Numbered from the stretch's first letter, positions 1 through 12,205 are shown. The stretch: 64,000 nucleotides of DNA from Botryotinia globosa (GCA_014898425.1 RCSZ01000012.1:744001-808000), one strand, 5' to 3'. The notes: generated by a model not told the origin, from the sequence alone. Program-made: numbers and translations.

Positions 1-3000
1 CTTCAACTATATCTGCTTTTATCTCTAGCCTAGCGAAGAACTCCAACTTACAAAATTCTCTTGCCGAAGAATGGCAGAAGCTCGCCCAAATTTTTATTAC
101 AAGAATTCAAACATCAATGCCAGAGCAATCTAAAGATTATTCGTCTTCTCAAGATGCTGTCATGGCTGAAGGCCACCGGTGGTTTTCACTTCTGTCTGAA
201 GTCTTCAAATTGAAGGATCTTACAGCTGAACAAAACCCACTCCTTCAACCTTCGAGCAATATCATAGATTGTACTCTCCAAGTAGTTATCAACAGGAACG
301 GGAAACCGTACTCGGCTGGGGCAGTATTAGAATCAGCACTGAGATACTCTCCGCAGCTATTGGAAGCTTCTCCCTCAGTTTTGGAAGCCGTTAAATCGTT
401 TATGGAAACCCATCTTCCTAAATTTCTTTTGTCGCCATCATCTTTGTACTTATCTTCAGCTTTAGACCAATTTCGTTTAATTCCTGGGCAGCAAGACTCT
501 TACAAGAGTATCTGGCAGACGGCTATCGATGCTCTGCTATCGACCCCCAGAAATTTACAGCGACAGAAAACGATCACAGCTCTGATATCTTCGAATGAAA
601 TTTCGGATTTGGTTCGTGATGACCAAGCTCTCCAAGATGTTCTTCTTGAGACTTCCCGTGATGTGGTCGAAGGTGATAATGAGGATTGGGCACTGTTCGA
701 AGCGGCAGTAATTTATAATGGGTTCTCCAAACCCACAGAAAAGTTATTGCTTCAAAGCCTGATTTCTGTACTAAATGCTTCTCACCCCAATGTAAATCTT
801 GTCTTTCAGGCACTCGAATTACTATCCAAAAGACGACCTGAAGCTATTCGAGATAGAGACGCGCACGTAGATTTAATCACGAAGCTATTGGCATTGACAG
901 AACTCTCAGATTCTGAGCTTGGTAAACGGGCTATGAATTTACGATCGGTAGTCGACAACGAAAGTGGTGTCACTACTTCTTCTGTGGTTCATATACTCAA
1001 AGAAAATCTGGAAAACGCAAGTCCTCAATCATTGACGTGAGTATAATCCTTGAAATCATTAACCGTAATTAGTAATTATTTGGGGGAGCAATGACTGATG
1101 TTTATTTTTAGTATCGATACACTTGTCCAACAGGCTGAAGCGGTTATCAGCACTTTGGACGATAGTTCGCACCATCCCGAACTCTTTCCAAGTGCAACTA
1201 AATGGTCTGAAGCTTTAGCCCCTCTATTGGACCAGGCACCAAATCCTACTTTGGGAGTAATGAGACCATTTGCGGGAGCTGTATTCTTGGCGCGTGCACA
1301 AAGTGGCAATAATGGTATTCGCCCTGGCAGAGATCTAGATGGCTATTCCGTAGCTCTCAGAATGGCAATGTATTCGGCACCTTTGATTCGAGACCATCCT
1401 GATCGCTTATCAAAGGATGCTCTTGTCGAGATTATATATCTCATGTGCTTGACTGTGGAACTTGCCAATGATCAGCTCGATCTACTAGAGAACAACAAGC
1501 TTTTTGTGTTATCATCGGAAAAAGCTATTGCTGGCGTGCGCGATTTTGTGGACCGGATATATCAAGATTCATGGTCATTCATCGTACTACATTCGAAAGC
1601 TTGGCAAGATGGTTTTGAGTCGGGGTCTCCCCTTGAATTTTCGGGTGTTGTTCACATGCTTATTTCAAAGCTGATAAATGCTTCTTGCGGCGAAACATCT
1701 ACGTCGTTTTACTCGGCTCGTGTGTTGAGCCATCTACTACCCAAACTTGTTGAACAACATGGATGGCAAGTGGGAGGCGAAGAATGGATCTCCAGCCTTG
1801 AAATTCTCAAATCATCTACATCGAACATCCTAGGGGCTGTTGCCATCTTGACAGGGCTTCACGAGACCCTCAGTACTAGCCAGCTTGTCAGCAACCTTTG
1901 CAACGGGATCATTAGTGATGTCGTTAGTGCCGACGCTCAGTCTGAAAAAACTCTCGGTCGACTTGTTCTCCTCAACGCAACATTATCTGTGTACAACAAT
2001 GATGATTTTCCTGTGGCACAAAATCGATTAGTGTTTGCGGTCAAGCAAATTCTTTCATGGACCCCGGAGATTTCAGACACTGATTATCAGCTCTCTTCCG
2101 AGTCTTGTCTTGCTCTACAAAAGTTGCTTCCAGCGATCAAATCAGTCTACGGATCGTACTGGGAGAAGACCCTCGAGTTCTGCATCAAAATTTGGAAATC
2201 GATGGAAAATGAAGATCATCAGGATCAAAAGCTCCCTATGATGGGGATGTCTTTAAAATTGTTCTCAAATTTACAAAGCTTGCAAGATGCCAATGATGAC
2301 CTTGAGGATGCCCGAGCTCAATATGGAGAAACTGCATCTCATTGTTTGATCAAACTCACCAAGTTACCTAGATCTAAATCAACGCAACCAGTCGAGTTTG
2401 TTGATAATATTTTGTCGCGGCTAGTAATTAATATACCTTCAAGCCACATTAATGACATCTCCGAGTTCTACCCCTTGGTAGCTTCAGAGAATAGGATGGT
2501 TCAATCTGCAGCATTTAGTGTTCTTCATCGGGCTATTCCTGCAGAGCAAGAGGAAATCTCGGTCAATGCTCTGATTGAAAAGAAAGATGCGCAATTGCCA
2601 GAAGAATTACTATCTCTTCTCTTAGACGCACCATCTATTCGAAACTTTGATGACGAAGAGCTCGCAGAATTTCCTCCCTCGATTCGTAGCTATTTACTTT
2701 CGTGGCATTTAGTTTATGATGCTTTTAGCACAGCGTCTTGGAAAGTGCGCAAAGATTATTGCAATCACCTCCAATCAGAAAACTGCCTTGGATCATTCTT
2801 GACGTTTTTATTCGATGTGCTAGGCCATTCAGATGGTACGCCTCTCAACCTTGAAAAAGCACATTTTGATGAATCATATATTCGCGCATACGACACATCA
2901 CTAGCAGACAGTGAAACAAACGAGCGAAATTTCCAATGGCTTCTCATTCATCTATATCACTTATGTCTTAGACACACTGGTGATCTTGCAAAGGCTTGGT

Positions 3001-3584
3001 TTTCTGACTGTCAATCCAAACAGACCCGTCAAGCAGTTGAGACATGGACAGAGAAATACTTCACTCCACTTCTGATTTCTGACAAACTTGATGAAATTGA
3101 TGAATGGGCAACTTCAAAGGAGGCTAAAGAAGGAGGCGAGAAAGAGCTCGAAATCAAGACATCGAAGAGCGCACGTTCCATCTTTGCCAGCTACGAAATC
3201 GATGATACTAGCATACAAATCGCCATTAGATTTCCATCTAATTATCCTTTCTACAACGTTAAAGTCGAGGGTATCAATCGTGTTGCCGTGCCAGAAAAGA
3301 AATGGAGAAGTTGGCTACTCATCGTTCAGGGTGCTATCACATTCTCAAACGGTAGCCTGATCGATGGATTGACTACTTTCCGTCGTAATGTTGAGGGTAG
3401 TCTTAAAGGACACACCGAGTGTGCTATATGTTACAGCATCATATCAAGCGACAAGAAAACGCCGGATAAGAAGTGTGGAACTTGTAAGAACACATTCCAT
3501 GGACAGTGTCTGTTTAAGTGGTTCGCGAGCAGTAACCAGAGCTCATGTCCATTGTGTCGTTGTGCTTTTAACTATGGTCGCTAG
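1..3584 (+). CDS. rkr1: E3 ubiquitin-protein ligase listerin (RKR1/LTN1), 3' part
   Basis: Listerin ubiquitinates nascent chains stuck on stalled 60S subunits in ribosome-associated quality control. Coding runs in from the window edge: the frame is open from base 3, so the N-terminal part lies outside. Two exons are visible, 1-1036 and 1112-3584, joined by a 75-bp intron (GTGAGT..TTTTTAG) that leaves the frame intact. Most of the visible protein is helical and HEAT-like. The last ~50 residues form a C4HC3 RING: the CAIC pair, CGTC, an H and C in the FHGQC stretch, and CPLC at the very C-terminus. A RING at the extreme C-terminus after a long helical array, preceded by a WLLIVQGAI-type RWD-like segment, is the listerin arrangement. 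I see no frameshift. Identity is confident; the true start is not visible. Confidence 0.9.
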
Positions 3585-4985
3585 GTTGTTGGATATGAGA
3601 AGAGGAAAGTATAGACTAAAGAGATGGGTGAAGGTATGTTATGGTAGCTTATTAGCTTCTAGATGAGAGAAGAGGAATTTGGAATGTTTGGGTTTGGAAA
3701 AGAGAGATTATTGACGAGGAGATCTACTCTTCAATTTGTAATTAGAATGAATCGATATCAAGATGACATATTCATATTCCTCTGTAAATATCCTATTCAA
3801 GTACTTATATACTTATTAATTGAATGTTCAACATCAAGACACAAACTGTAATATCAATCTTCCTACCAGCTTGGGCATGTGATCTCCACTCCTGCCTCAG
3901 GCATATCACCCCACCAACAGCCAACAGCCAACCAACCAACTTTCTCCGGCGCGGGAAAGGCCGTGCACCAGCCAGACACAAGGGAAGCACCCTGGAACAC
4001 CTGACACTCCTCCATCCAGCTCGGGAAACCTCGGGGTTAGCATCCATAGTGGATCCCCTAATCGTATTACCCCGCAACCAAAGTGCATGAATGGGTGGTG
4101 GACATACAATACCCGCATGCTACCTATACCGAGCCATACTCATCACTCAGCCTTTGAGCTATCCTCTTCTTGATCGTGTGGTATCGTATTGATCAAGGTA
4201 GAGAGGGAGGGAGGTTATCACCTGATGCTTTTCTCTTTTCTCTTTTCTCTTTTCTCTTTTCTCTTCCTCCTCTTCTTCCTCTTCTTCTCACTCACGTCCT
4301 GACTTGCTTCCTTTCTGGTATCGATATCAACATACTGAGGCCTCGCTGCGAGTTGAACGAAGAAGAGAGATACTTGAGAGAGTTTTCCCGTTGGCTATTT
4401 GCAATCGTGTCATACGCGCTTACTTCATTTGTTGATTGGATTGGATTCGGTATTTAATCAGTTCATATTGGTCAATCAATCCATCAATCGGTCGATTAAT
4501 CAATCACAAGCAAAAGAAAGGAAACCAAAGTTTCCTTCCCTTTCCTTCCGTCCATCCAATCATCCATCCAACAAGCACCGGAATAAAGCAGCCAATCTGG
4601 TAAGTTCTCAGCTCTTGGTTTATATATCACTGCACTATCCTTTGTGTTTTTCCTTTTGACACTTCGTTTCCATGTACAAAAGGGCTTTTGATATTCAGAG
4701 GTCATTTCCTTGTTTAAAGTTACTCCAATGGTCCGAAAGCTCCTATTGTTATGTCAAAAGTACCATTCCGACAAGTTCGCCATTCTAACTTAAGTAGCAT
4801 CATCTTTTGATTATAACATTTCACTTGAATTCACCTACTTCAACGCAACTCCTGCCAAATAGCCAACTTTAAAGGCTGAGTTGGATAAAACTTTATTTGT
4901 GAGTATAATTGTCCCTGAATGTATGCCATTTTGTTAACCCTTATTTAGGTCCCCGAGCATGATACGATCGGAATAATTCTTCGAG
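3585..4985. other. Intergenic region and 5' leader of the next gene
   Basis: No gene was recognised in these 1.4 kb between two plus-strand genes. They hold the listerin 3' UTR and probably a long leader for the repeat protein. A pyrimidine-rich tract lies at 4229-4290. A likely 50-bp leader intron spans 4899-4948 (GTGAGT..TTATTTAG), and GTAAGT at 4600 could be the donor of another. Short ORFs here have no protein-like features. Confidence 0.5.
4229..4290. repeat. CT-rich tract in promoter or leader
   Basis: About five copies of a TTTTCTC unit run into CTTCCTC-type sequence. Pyrimidine tracts just upstream of transcription starts are common in filamentous fungal promoters, so this may mark the start region of the downstream gene; that role is an inference. 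Confidence 0.6.
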
Positions 4986-7895
4986 ATGCTGTCCCAGCTC
5001 ACCACCTCGGTCTCGCAGACCACGTCTCCTCTGATTCGATATGGATCTATTTCTACCTCTACCAATCTACTCCGAATCTCGAATCGTAGTTGGCACAACA
5101 CACAAGGGTTATTGTCAAACCGAGGTCCGCACAATCAAACACGAGCATTTCGAATGGGTTATTGGTCTTCACACCTTGAACATGGGTTTGAAAAAGAGCT
5201 CAATCGCCGTCATCGACTCTTAAAACAGAAATATGTCGAGGCCAAAAGTGTTAAGAGTGATGAGCGTGTTCCGGACTACAAACGTGCCATGCATAACTTC
5301 ATGCACAGCAAAACAATTTATTTTTCTCCCGCCAGTTCCAAGTACACGTTCAAAGCCGATGTTGAAGGTACAGATGGTGGTGTGGAATCAATACGATTAT
5401 CGCAAGCTGACGAAGCATACTGGAAAAATCTCAAGTCAAAAAATCAATTAGACAATGAATTCGAGCTGGAAAATGATAACTACCAGATAGACCCAATCAC
5501 GAATCGAAAGGTGTTCATAAATGAAAAGGCTGTAAACATTCCAGTGACGAAGTTCAAGGGATATCGTCAGCGATTTCAAAATCTAGTTCCGCCAGATGAT
5601 GCCACTCAGGCTGATATTGATGCCTATAACAAACCATTCATGTACAATGAACCTGATGGAAAATTTCCCGAGCAACCTGACTCTGTACGAGAATCTCTGA
5701 AGGAATACGAAAGTAAAGGATACAAGGCATTTTTTCATAACGAACCGGACGGACAACCGTCACAAAAGGCGGATCCAGTACAAGAGGGACTCAGAGATTA
5801 TGACAGTTGTACATCTTATAATGCTTTTCGATATAGAGAGCCTGATGGAAAGCTGCCAGAGCAACCAGATTGTGTCCAGGAATCATTGAAAGATTATGAT
5901 TCACATACAACTTATGGGTTCTTTCGTCACAATGAACCTGATGGAAAGTTGCCCGAAAAGCCAGATTCGGTCCGAGAGAGTTTGAAAGATTATGATGCCG
6001 ATACTTCTTACGGATCGTTTCGTTATAATGAACCTGATGGAAAGTTTCCTGTGGAGCCAGATGCAGTGCAAGAATCCTTGAAGGAATATGATACAAGCAA
6101 TTCATACGGATCCTTCCGATATAATGAGCCGGACGGAAAACTCCCCGAAAAACCAGATGCAGTTCGAGAAAGTTTGAAAGATTATGATGCGGATACTTCT
6201 TATGGATCGTTTCGTTATAATGAGCCCGATGGAAAGTTTCCTGAGAGCCCTGATCAGACACGCGAAGCATTGAAAGAGTATGATCAGAAGCAAGCAAAAA
6301 TCACCCAACATCCTAGCTCCGAGTGCGAGATTTCTGGCACGAGTTCATCAGAAAATAATGCAGAGACAAAAACTTCGCTGTCCTCGAAATTCTCGCGCAA
6401 ATACGCGGAGCCAGATACGAGAGAAGATCTTGACCTGCTTCGAGCAAGTGATATTCGCGCTGCTTCGGGTATAATCAAGAGTACAAAGAAAGAAACCCTT
6501 GAAGAGAAGTCCGCTAAGAGAGAGCAACTGGAAAAAGCTTTTGAGGAAGCGCATCAAAATGTAATCAAGTACGCTCAAGACATTGCCTCGGAGCAGAAAT
6601 TGAAGGGACAGACACAAGCCAAGATACAGGAAACCCCCGGCCCCTCTGCCTCCAAGGTTGTGGAAGGTTCAGAGGCCCTTAGTCAAAATGATCATGAGAA
6701 TGCAGGACAAGTCGAGAAACGAAAAGTCACAGGAAACTTTGTTCGGGATTTTCCAGAAGAATTTGAAAAGTCTTGGTCACAACAAAAAGACGGCACAGGA
6801 GAATTTATGCCAACAGTGTCTAAAGATGCTTGGGGTTATGACAAATCACCCAAGGGATTAGAGCTCTCTTATTCAATGGAGGTCAAGCAATCTGTTCCAA
6901 AGGGTGAGAAGGAATATATTGAAGGTCTTGGCTCGAAAGAAGCATTTTCTCGTAACCCAAACACACCAAGACTTCAAACATCCTTGGATCGATTTGCGAC
7001 AAAGCCAAAATCTCTTCAGCCCAATTTGCCCAAAGCAATAGCAGAAACTGATCCGTACTCGAAGGTACCTCAAGGCTTAGAGACGTCATATGAAGAGGAA
7101 TGCGCAAACCAAGGCGAAGGAGATTTATCGCTATATGTTTCATCTTATGGAAAGCCCATAAAACAATCTGGTAAGGACAAAGATCTGGTTCGCGAAATCC
7201 GAGGAATCTATGAAGATACTTATGGCAAGATTGGCTCCAAACATCGACAAGTACCTACAAATGATGCACCAGCTGCAAGCTCACCCGGAGAAAAGCCCGC
7301 GTCGGGCCCTGAGCCAACCACTTACAAGGTTTTGGCTTACGATCCGACAATGCAGTCTATTAATATCGCTGAAACAACATCTATTGTGACTGATACGGCA
7401 TCAGCTTTGACTCCCGCAGAGGTTCTCCTTCGATTGTCTAACCCCGCGAAGTTCTTCCCACACTTCCAACCATTGCAGGCTGAGGGTTACGAGATTGTAT
7501 CCGGAAGTGGTGATGTTCTTGTATTCCGCAAAGTACGACCATCAAGACGCTCGTCCTCGCAGGCTGATCTGAAGAATAACACAACAAATCCAATAGATGG
7601 TATGCAGGTAGCAACTGCACGATTCGCCAGTCCTACAGGTTTTGTGAATCATGATTTGCCAGAATCAGCAGAAACACCGTTCAAATCAAACATTGACATT
7701 CGACGTGAGGAACCGGTATTCAGTGGTAAATCTTCCTGGAAAGATCACTCGGAAATTAAGAGCAAGAAGCCTGGCAAGGCAAAGAGAGTATTATTAGGCG
7801 GTGCCATCGTCGGCAGTGGATGCTATGCGATTGGCGTGGTAACAGAGTTCTTCAGAACTGGAGGCGTAGATGGAAAGGGACCGCAGGGATTTTGA
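4986..7895 (+). CDS. Mitochondrial-type fungal protein with seven 32-residue repeats
   Basis: Single-exon gene for 969 residues; I do not know a function. The first ~57 residues are rich in Ser, Thr and Arg and almost free of acidic residues, as in a mitochondrial presequence. A charged segment follows (MGYWSSHLEHGFEKELNRRH). Residues ~218-436 are seven tandem copies of a unit with the core NEPDGK-P--PD-V-ESLK-YD. The middle is acidic, lysine-rich and probably disordered. Near the C-terminus is a compact, more hydrophobic block (YKVLAYDPTMQSI to DVLVFRKVRP), then a glycine-rich hydrophobic segment at about 932-955 that could span a membrane. It resembles large, poorly described ascomycete mitochondrial proteins, but that is recollection, not a search. 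The start is the first ATG after a probable leader intron. Confidence 0.8.
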   Translation: MLSQLTTSVSQTTSPLIRYGSISTSTNLLRISNRSWHNTQGLLSNRGPHNQTRAFRMGYWSSHLEHGFEKELNRRHRLLKQKYVEAKSVKSDERVPDYKRAMHNFMHSKTIYFSPASSKYTFKADVEGTDGGVESIRLSQADEAYWKNLKSKNQLDNEFELENDNYQIDPITNRKVFINEKAVNIPVTKFKGYRQRFQNLVPPDDATQADIDAYNKPFMYNEPDGKFPEQPDSVRESLKEYESKGYKAFFHNEPDGQPSQKADPVQEGLRDYDSCTSYNAFRYREPDGKLPEQPDCVQESLKDYDSHTTYGFFRHNEPDGKLPEKPDSVRESLKDYDADTSYGSFRYNEPDGKFPVEPDAVQESLKEYDTSNSYGSFRYNEPDGKLPEKPDAVRESLKDYDADTSYGSFRYNEPDGKFPESPDQTREALKEYDQKQAKITQHPSSECEISGTSSSENNAETKTSLSSKFSRKYAEPDTREDLDLLRASDIRAASGIIKSTKKETLEEKSAKREQLEKAFEEAHQNVIKYAQDIASEQKLKGQTQAKIQETPGPSASKVVEGSEALSQNDHENAGQVEKRKVTGNFVRDFPEEFEKSWSQQKDGTGEFMPTVSKDAWGYDKSPKGLELSYSMEVKQSVPKGEKEYIEGLGSKEAFSRNPNTPRLQTSLDRFATKPKSLQPNLPKAIAETDPYSKVPQGLETSYEEECANQGEGDLSLYVSSYGKPIKQSGKDKDLVREIRGIYEDTYGKIGSKHRQVPTNDAPAASSPGEKPASGPEPTTYKVLAYDPTMQSINIAETTSIVTDTASALTPAEVLLRLSNPAKFFPHFQPLQAEGYEIVSGSGDVLVFRKVRPSRRSSSQADLKNNTTNPIDGMQVATARFASPTGFVNHDLPESAETPFKSNIDIRREEPVFSGKSSWKDHSEIKSKKPGKAKRVLLGGAIVGSGCYAIGVVTEFFRTGGVDGKGPQGF
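5637..6293 (+). repeat. In-frame 96-bp tandem repeat, seven copies
   Basis: Copies start at about 5637, 5730, 5826, 5922, 6018, 6114 and 6210; the first is 93 bp and the rest 96 bp. Copies 4 and 6 are nearly identical at protein level (DYDADTSYGSFRYNEPDGK), while copies 1 and 2 are more diverged, pointing to recent duplication or conversion in the later copies. All stay in frame. Confidence 0.9.
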
Positions 7896-8675
7896 ATCCC
7901 GAGTTGATATCGAGTCTTATTGGGGAGTTAACCTGGTGGCATATTAGTTTCATATTCTGTTTTATATGAAGGGGAGGGATAGGAGTTTTTGGCAACGGAG
8001 TTTTCGATGATATTTGAGTTGATAGGCATTGGTGTTATTGGGAGGATGGATATGCATTGTAGGTTGCTAGCCAAATTACCTCTTTTCCATTTACATGAGC
8101 CATTATTCCCTCCTTCCTAGCTGTATCTTTAGATCATATGCCACTCGATCTGATATTGATATTATTGGTTTATGTGACCATTGGACTTTGCACAGCAATA
8201 TGAGTGCCCATCCTTTGAGTGTCTGATGGATAAGGATAATATTGGGAATTTGTAGTTTGAACTGGTATTACCATATAAAAAAGGATTGTGTGTATGTGAG
8301 AGAGGAAAGTCTCTCCAATAAACAATTTTTAACTTTTTCTGTGCAGCAAGACCCCACTACCCCGGAGTGGGGGTACTGACTGTCCGATGTAAGGATACTG
8401 TGAATCATGTGCATATTTTCTGCCCAGCAAAACACAATTGACCGCCTAGAATTTCTTAGTCATGATCAGTAACTCCAACATTCCAATCACTCCGAAATGA
8501 TTTTAGTCTTTCATCATTCACTATCTGGTTTATGTACAGAATTATCAACTTGAGGTCTGAATCAATTCTATCATTATTTTGACAAACCATTGGATATTTG
8601 GTGAATTCCCTCTGTGTGAATAGAGGTGTCAGAAAGAGAAGGATTGTATTTGGGTAGTAGTGAAAGGTTGCCAAA
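7896..8675. other. Intergenic: 3' UTR and SPT3 promoter
   Basis: Nothing gene-like was seen. The stretch is moderately AT-rich and lies between two plus-strand genes, so it should hold the terminator region of the repeat-protein gene and the SPT3 promoter. A short inverted repeat (CCCCACTAC..GTGGGG) sits near 8352-8372. Confidence 0.4.
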
Positions 8676-10049
8676 ATGACGGACAAAACGGCAAAGTACA
8701 AGACGGAGATCCAGCAGGTCAGTTGCTCCTTTGTTTGAACAGTCATGCTCGATTTCTTTATTGGCAATACCTTGGGAGTTGACGGTGGGTTTGGATTCGG
8801 AGGGGGATTATGAGGCTATATCAAGTGATTGCCGGCGGTGAGGTGTTCGCTTCTCAGTTATAGTGAATAAGATTTTGCGAGGGTTTTGCCTGTAGGCTCT
8901 TTTGATGGATGGGATGTCTTGATTTTTTATAAATAGCTGTGTCGAAAGCAAATTATCAATAAGATGGCTTCGAAAATGGCTAACGTCAGGGTTCTCCGTT
9001 GGTTTGCACAGATGATGTATGTTTCTGGGGAAACAGCAGAAGCATCATCTGAGACTACTGGTATGATAGAGGAGATCGTTCGACAACAAGTTATTGAAAT
9101 GGTTAGTAGATCTCTTTAGGCTCACTCCTCTCCTCTCTCGGAATTCTTGCATTTCTCGAATCAAATCACATGACCCTAACTGTTCCAGCTTCGTCAATGC
9201 ACTGAACAAGCATCCCGCCGCGGGAGTCGTTCAATATCAACCGACGATTTAATCTTCCTGATTCGCCACGATCAAGCTAAGGTCTCTCGTCTTCGCACCT
9301 TTCTTTCCTGGAAAGACGTCCGCAAAAACGTCAAAGACTCGGACGAAAAGGGCGGCGACGCAGATATCGGAGCCGGTGACGAACCCGTCGGAGCCAATGC
9401 CCCCATCCCAGATACCACGAAGAAAAACAAGAAAGCCAAAGTCGGACTCCCATGGGAAGTCCCCTCGTTATATAGCCAAGAGGTACCCGAGCGCGAGGAC
9501 GAAGAGGATGAAGACGAGGAAGAAATGAATTACGCAACGTTACAGCGTCTCAAGAAAGCCGACGAACGCACCAAGGCCATGACGAAGGAAGAATATGTCA
9601 CCTGGTCTGAATATCGTCAAGCTTCGTTTACCTTCCGTAAAGGAAAGCGATTCAAGGAATGGGCCGGCTTTGGCGTCGTCACGGATTCAAAACCTAACGA
9701 TGATATTGTCGATATTCTCGGTTTCCTGACTTTTGAAATCGTGCAGACATTGACAGAAGAAGCTTTGAAGATCAAGGAACAAGAAGACTTGGGTAAGGAG
9801 AAGAGCGGCGGTGAACAAACAGGCAAGAAGAGAAAGGTGCAAGGATTGTTTGATCCACCAAGTGAGGGAAGAAGTCCGGTCGAGACGAGACATATCCAAG
9901 AGGCGTTTAGAAGATTACAGCAGAGACCAACCAAACAGAGAGCGATGTGTAACTTTACTAGAGGTTTAAATAGGACGCCTCTGAAATTGGTAAGTTGGAT
10001 TACGAGTTTGGGAGTTTGAGATTCTTTTACTAACACTCGATAGTTCTAA
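8676..10049 (+). CDS. SPT3: SAGA complex subunit SPT3
   Basis: SPT3 is the histone-fold subunit of the SAGA coactivator that helps deliver TBP to promoters. Proposed exons: 8676-8717, 9012-9101, 9189-9989 and 10044-10049, giving 312 residues; yeast Spt3 has 337. The N-terminus joins EIQQ to MMYVSGE across a 294-bp intron, as in yeast Spt3. The histone-fold block follows, with REGSRS-like ([12 protein letters not shown]), [25 protein letters not shown]. An acidic linker ([12 protein letters not shown]) separates it from the second conserved half ([20 protein letters not shown] and [19 protein letters not shown]). The last intron, 9990-10043, has a CTAAC branch site 8 bp before its AG and leaves a TTC TAA end. 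An alternative acceptor at 10061 would replace that end with about 38 residues ending at 10178. Identity is very confident; the last exon is less so. Confidence 0.9.
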
Positions 10050-10371
10050 ATGTATCATTAGGACCCTCACTTTGAAGCACGGGCGTATGGAGACTCGGGA
10101 ACATTATGGATATTTGACATGGAGGCGTCACGTATACATCGGATTGGTGTAACAAAGGTCGTTAGTTCTGGGTACTGAGTGTTGGGGATGCATTGTTTGG
10201 TACACTGCATAGGATATCATAAGCGTATCAGAAGGTATCATTGACATAATTTTAAGACGATATAACTTGAAAAGCTTCCTCGCATTGCAATTGATTAATT
10301 AATTGATAGCATTATTCATAATACATCCCATCCCTCACCATAGGGACAGACAACTCATCTCCCAGCCACAT

Positions 10372-11461
10372 CTACTGAACCATTCCCTGGCTAGTCCTCC
10401 AAGTCTGAATCTCACTCTCGCTAATCTCCCTCAACTTATTCACGCTCGCCGGCTTGCCCGTAATGATTCCCTGTGCAACTTCAGCTCCGCGTGCCAATAT
10501 ACTCTTGCGCACAACGGCATATGTAGCAGTCTTGGCCTCGACCTTGATAACACCGATACGTGGATCGTTGGGACCGCCATCGTGGGTTCCGTCGCCGAGA
10601 TCGCCGAGCCAGGCTTTGAGGGCGGGGGAGTAGTATTTCTTGACGGTTTCGCGGTCAGTTTCGATGGAGGAGAGACCTAGGGTGGGAGTGGGGTGTTAGT
10701 TCAGATTGGGGTTTTGGGGGGAGAGGGGAGAGGGAAAGAGGGAAAGAGGACGGGGGAAACATACCGGAAACAGAGGCCCATTCGCCAGAGGAATTCAGGA
10801 ATGAGATATTGATGTGGGAATCGGTAGCCAAATCATCGGTCTTTCCAGATTCGGTATTGGTGTGGAAGAGAAGAGTGGTTCCTCCATTTTCCTGAGATTA
10901 AGTTGTTAGTTTTTGTTTCTCGAGATGGCTATGCTCATATGGGGGAAGGGGCGGAAAAGAAGAGTATATGTCCAGGGGTTCAGGCTGGCAAGTCATTATG
11001 TCTGATCTGAACTTGCGATATCTCAGATACTGCAAGACCCCCAGTATACTTCACAGACCTCCCAGCCAATTCCCACAAAGTGTGAAACACGACAAGAAGA
11101 AGAAAATATATACCTTTGCAGCAACAGCCATACATCTGCTCACCAACGCGCCCGTCTTTCCATCTCTCGTCGTCATCATACCGAATTTACACGCATCGAT
11201 AAATTCATTCAAATCCTCAACCTTCTCCTTCAAAGTAGGAGTATCGATGTTCTTGGCCTTATATGGATCGGCCTCTGTGGAACCGGTATCTGCGTTGCTG
11301 AAAGACATTTTTGCGTGGGTGGTGGTGAAGTTGTGTTTGGGAATTGGGTATAAGTATTGGTATTGAGGTTTTGATTGTCTGGGAAGAGATGAGAGGATTA
11401 GTTTGTTGTTTTGGGGACGGGAAACTCTGGTGAGAAGACGGAGACGGAGTGAAGATTGCAT
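10372..11461 (-). CDS. bli-3: BLI-3-like pyridoxamine-oxidase-fold stress protein
   Basis: Member of the general stress protein 26 / pyridoxamine 5'-phosphate oxidase-like family, flavin-binding split-barrel proteins that include the blue-light-induced BLI-3 of Neurospora. Exons on the minus strand are 11461-11114, 10891-10765 and 10676-10372 (259 residues), with phases that join exactly. Family features are the DLNEFIDACKFGMMTTRD start of the barrel, LVSRCMAV, the TTLLFHTNTESGKTDDL strand-loop, INISFLNSSGEWASVSG and the late LKAWLGDLGDGTHDGGPNDPR segment. The first 51 residues are basic and free of acidic residues, as in a mitochondrial presequence; a second ATG at 11308 would give a shorter form without it (MSFSNADTG). 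Blue-light regulation is known for the Neurospora gene, not shown here. Confidence 0.85.
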
Positions 11462-11993
11462 TGTGTTTTGAGTTTGAGGTGTAAGATGATATATTGAGAG
11501 AGATTCGAGGAGGAAGGGATGATTACTTACAGAGCTTGTTTTCTTGGTTCAAGGTTTAATTGTAGTAAAATGGGAAGAAAGTATCTAGATGATGGTAAGA
11601 AGAGATTGAACAGTAGATTCGTAGGAAAACAGTTTAAATAAACAAAGTCGTCGTGTCATGGAACGCATATGTTGTTGGTAAACAGGGTAACTGGTGGTAT
11701 GGAAGCTACCCCGCTTTAAGCTAAAGCATTGATCAGTTGAGGGGATCAATGATCAACCTTCATCATGACATCACATGACATGACATGACATGGGATCGGA
11801 AATCTCAATACGAAGTACGTCATCACAATCGCATTGCTGGACTAATCGATTTCTTGGGATTGCCATGCCTGCTCTACCTAGGTGCCGTGAGAGATCGAGG
11901 TTCATCGGATGGATGGACACGTCACGTGGATTTGTGGTTGTGGGTATGAGTTGCAAGGGGTTTAGATTGAAAGAGTGTTTGTTGTTTTGATCG

Positions 11994-12034
11994 ACCCCTT
12001 TTTACTAGAAAATAACCCCTTTTTACTAGAAAAT
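11994..12034. repeat. Two direct copies of a 21-bp unit
   Basis: The unit ACCCCTTTTTACTAGAAAAT(A) occurs twice back to back with almost no difference. Its function is unknown; it lies upstream of bli-3. Confidence 0.7.
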
Positions 12035-12205
12035 ACATCTCATCTACATATTTCCATCTCAAACAGTTTCGATATCGACATGTTGAGTGATGTCATTGTG
12101 GCTGTAGCTGAAGTGGGTGTGGCGTGAAACATTACATTAGGTACATACATACATTACATACACACATTACATAATCAAAATCCGGTAGGTATAGTAATGT
12201 GACTA

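Noticed and set aside
8456..8767. 103-codon minus-strand ORF with a hydrophobic stretch
   Set aside because: It overlaps the SPT3 promoter, first exon and first intron on the opposite strand, and has no support as a separate gene.
10062..10178. Alternative last exon for SPT3 using the acceptor at 10061
   Set aside because: The acceptor at 10043 has a better branch-site distance and gives a compact C-terminus; the alternative adds sequence with no family resemblance. RNA reads would decide.
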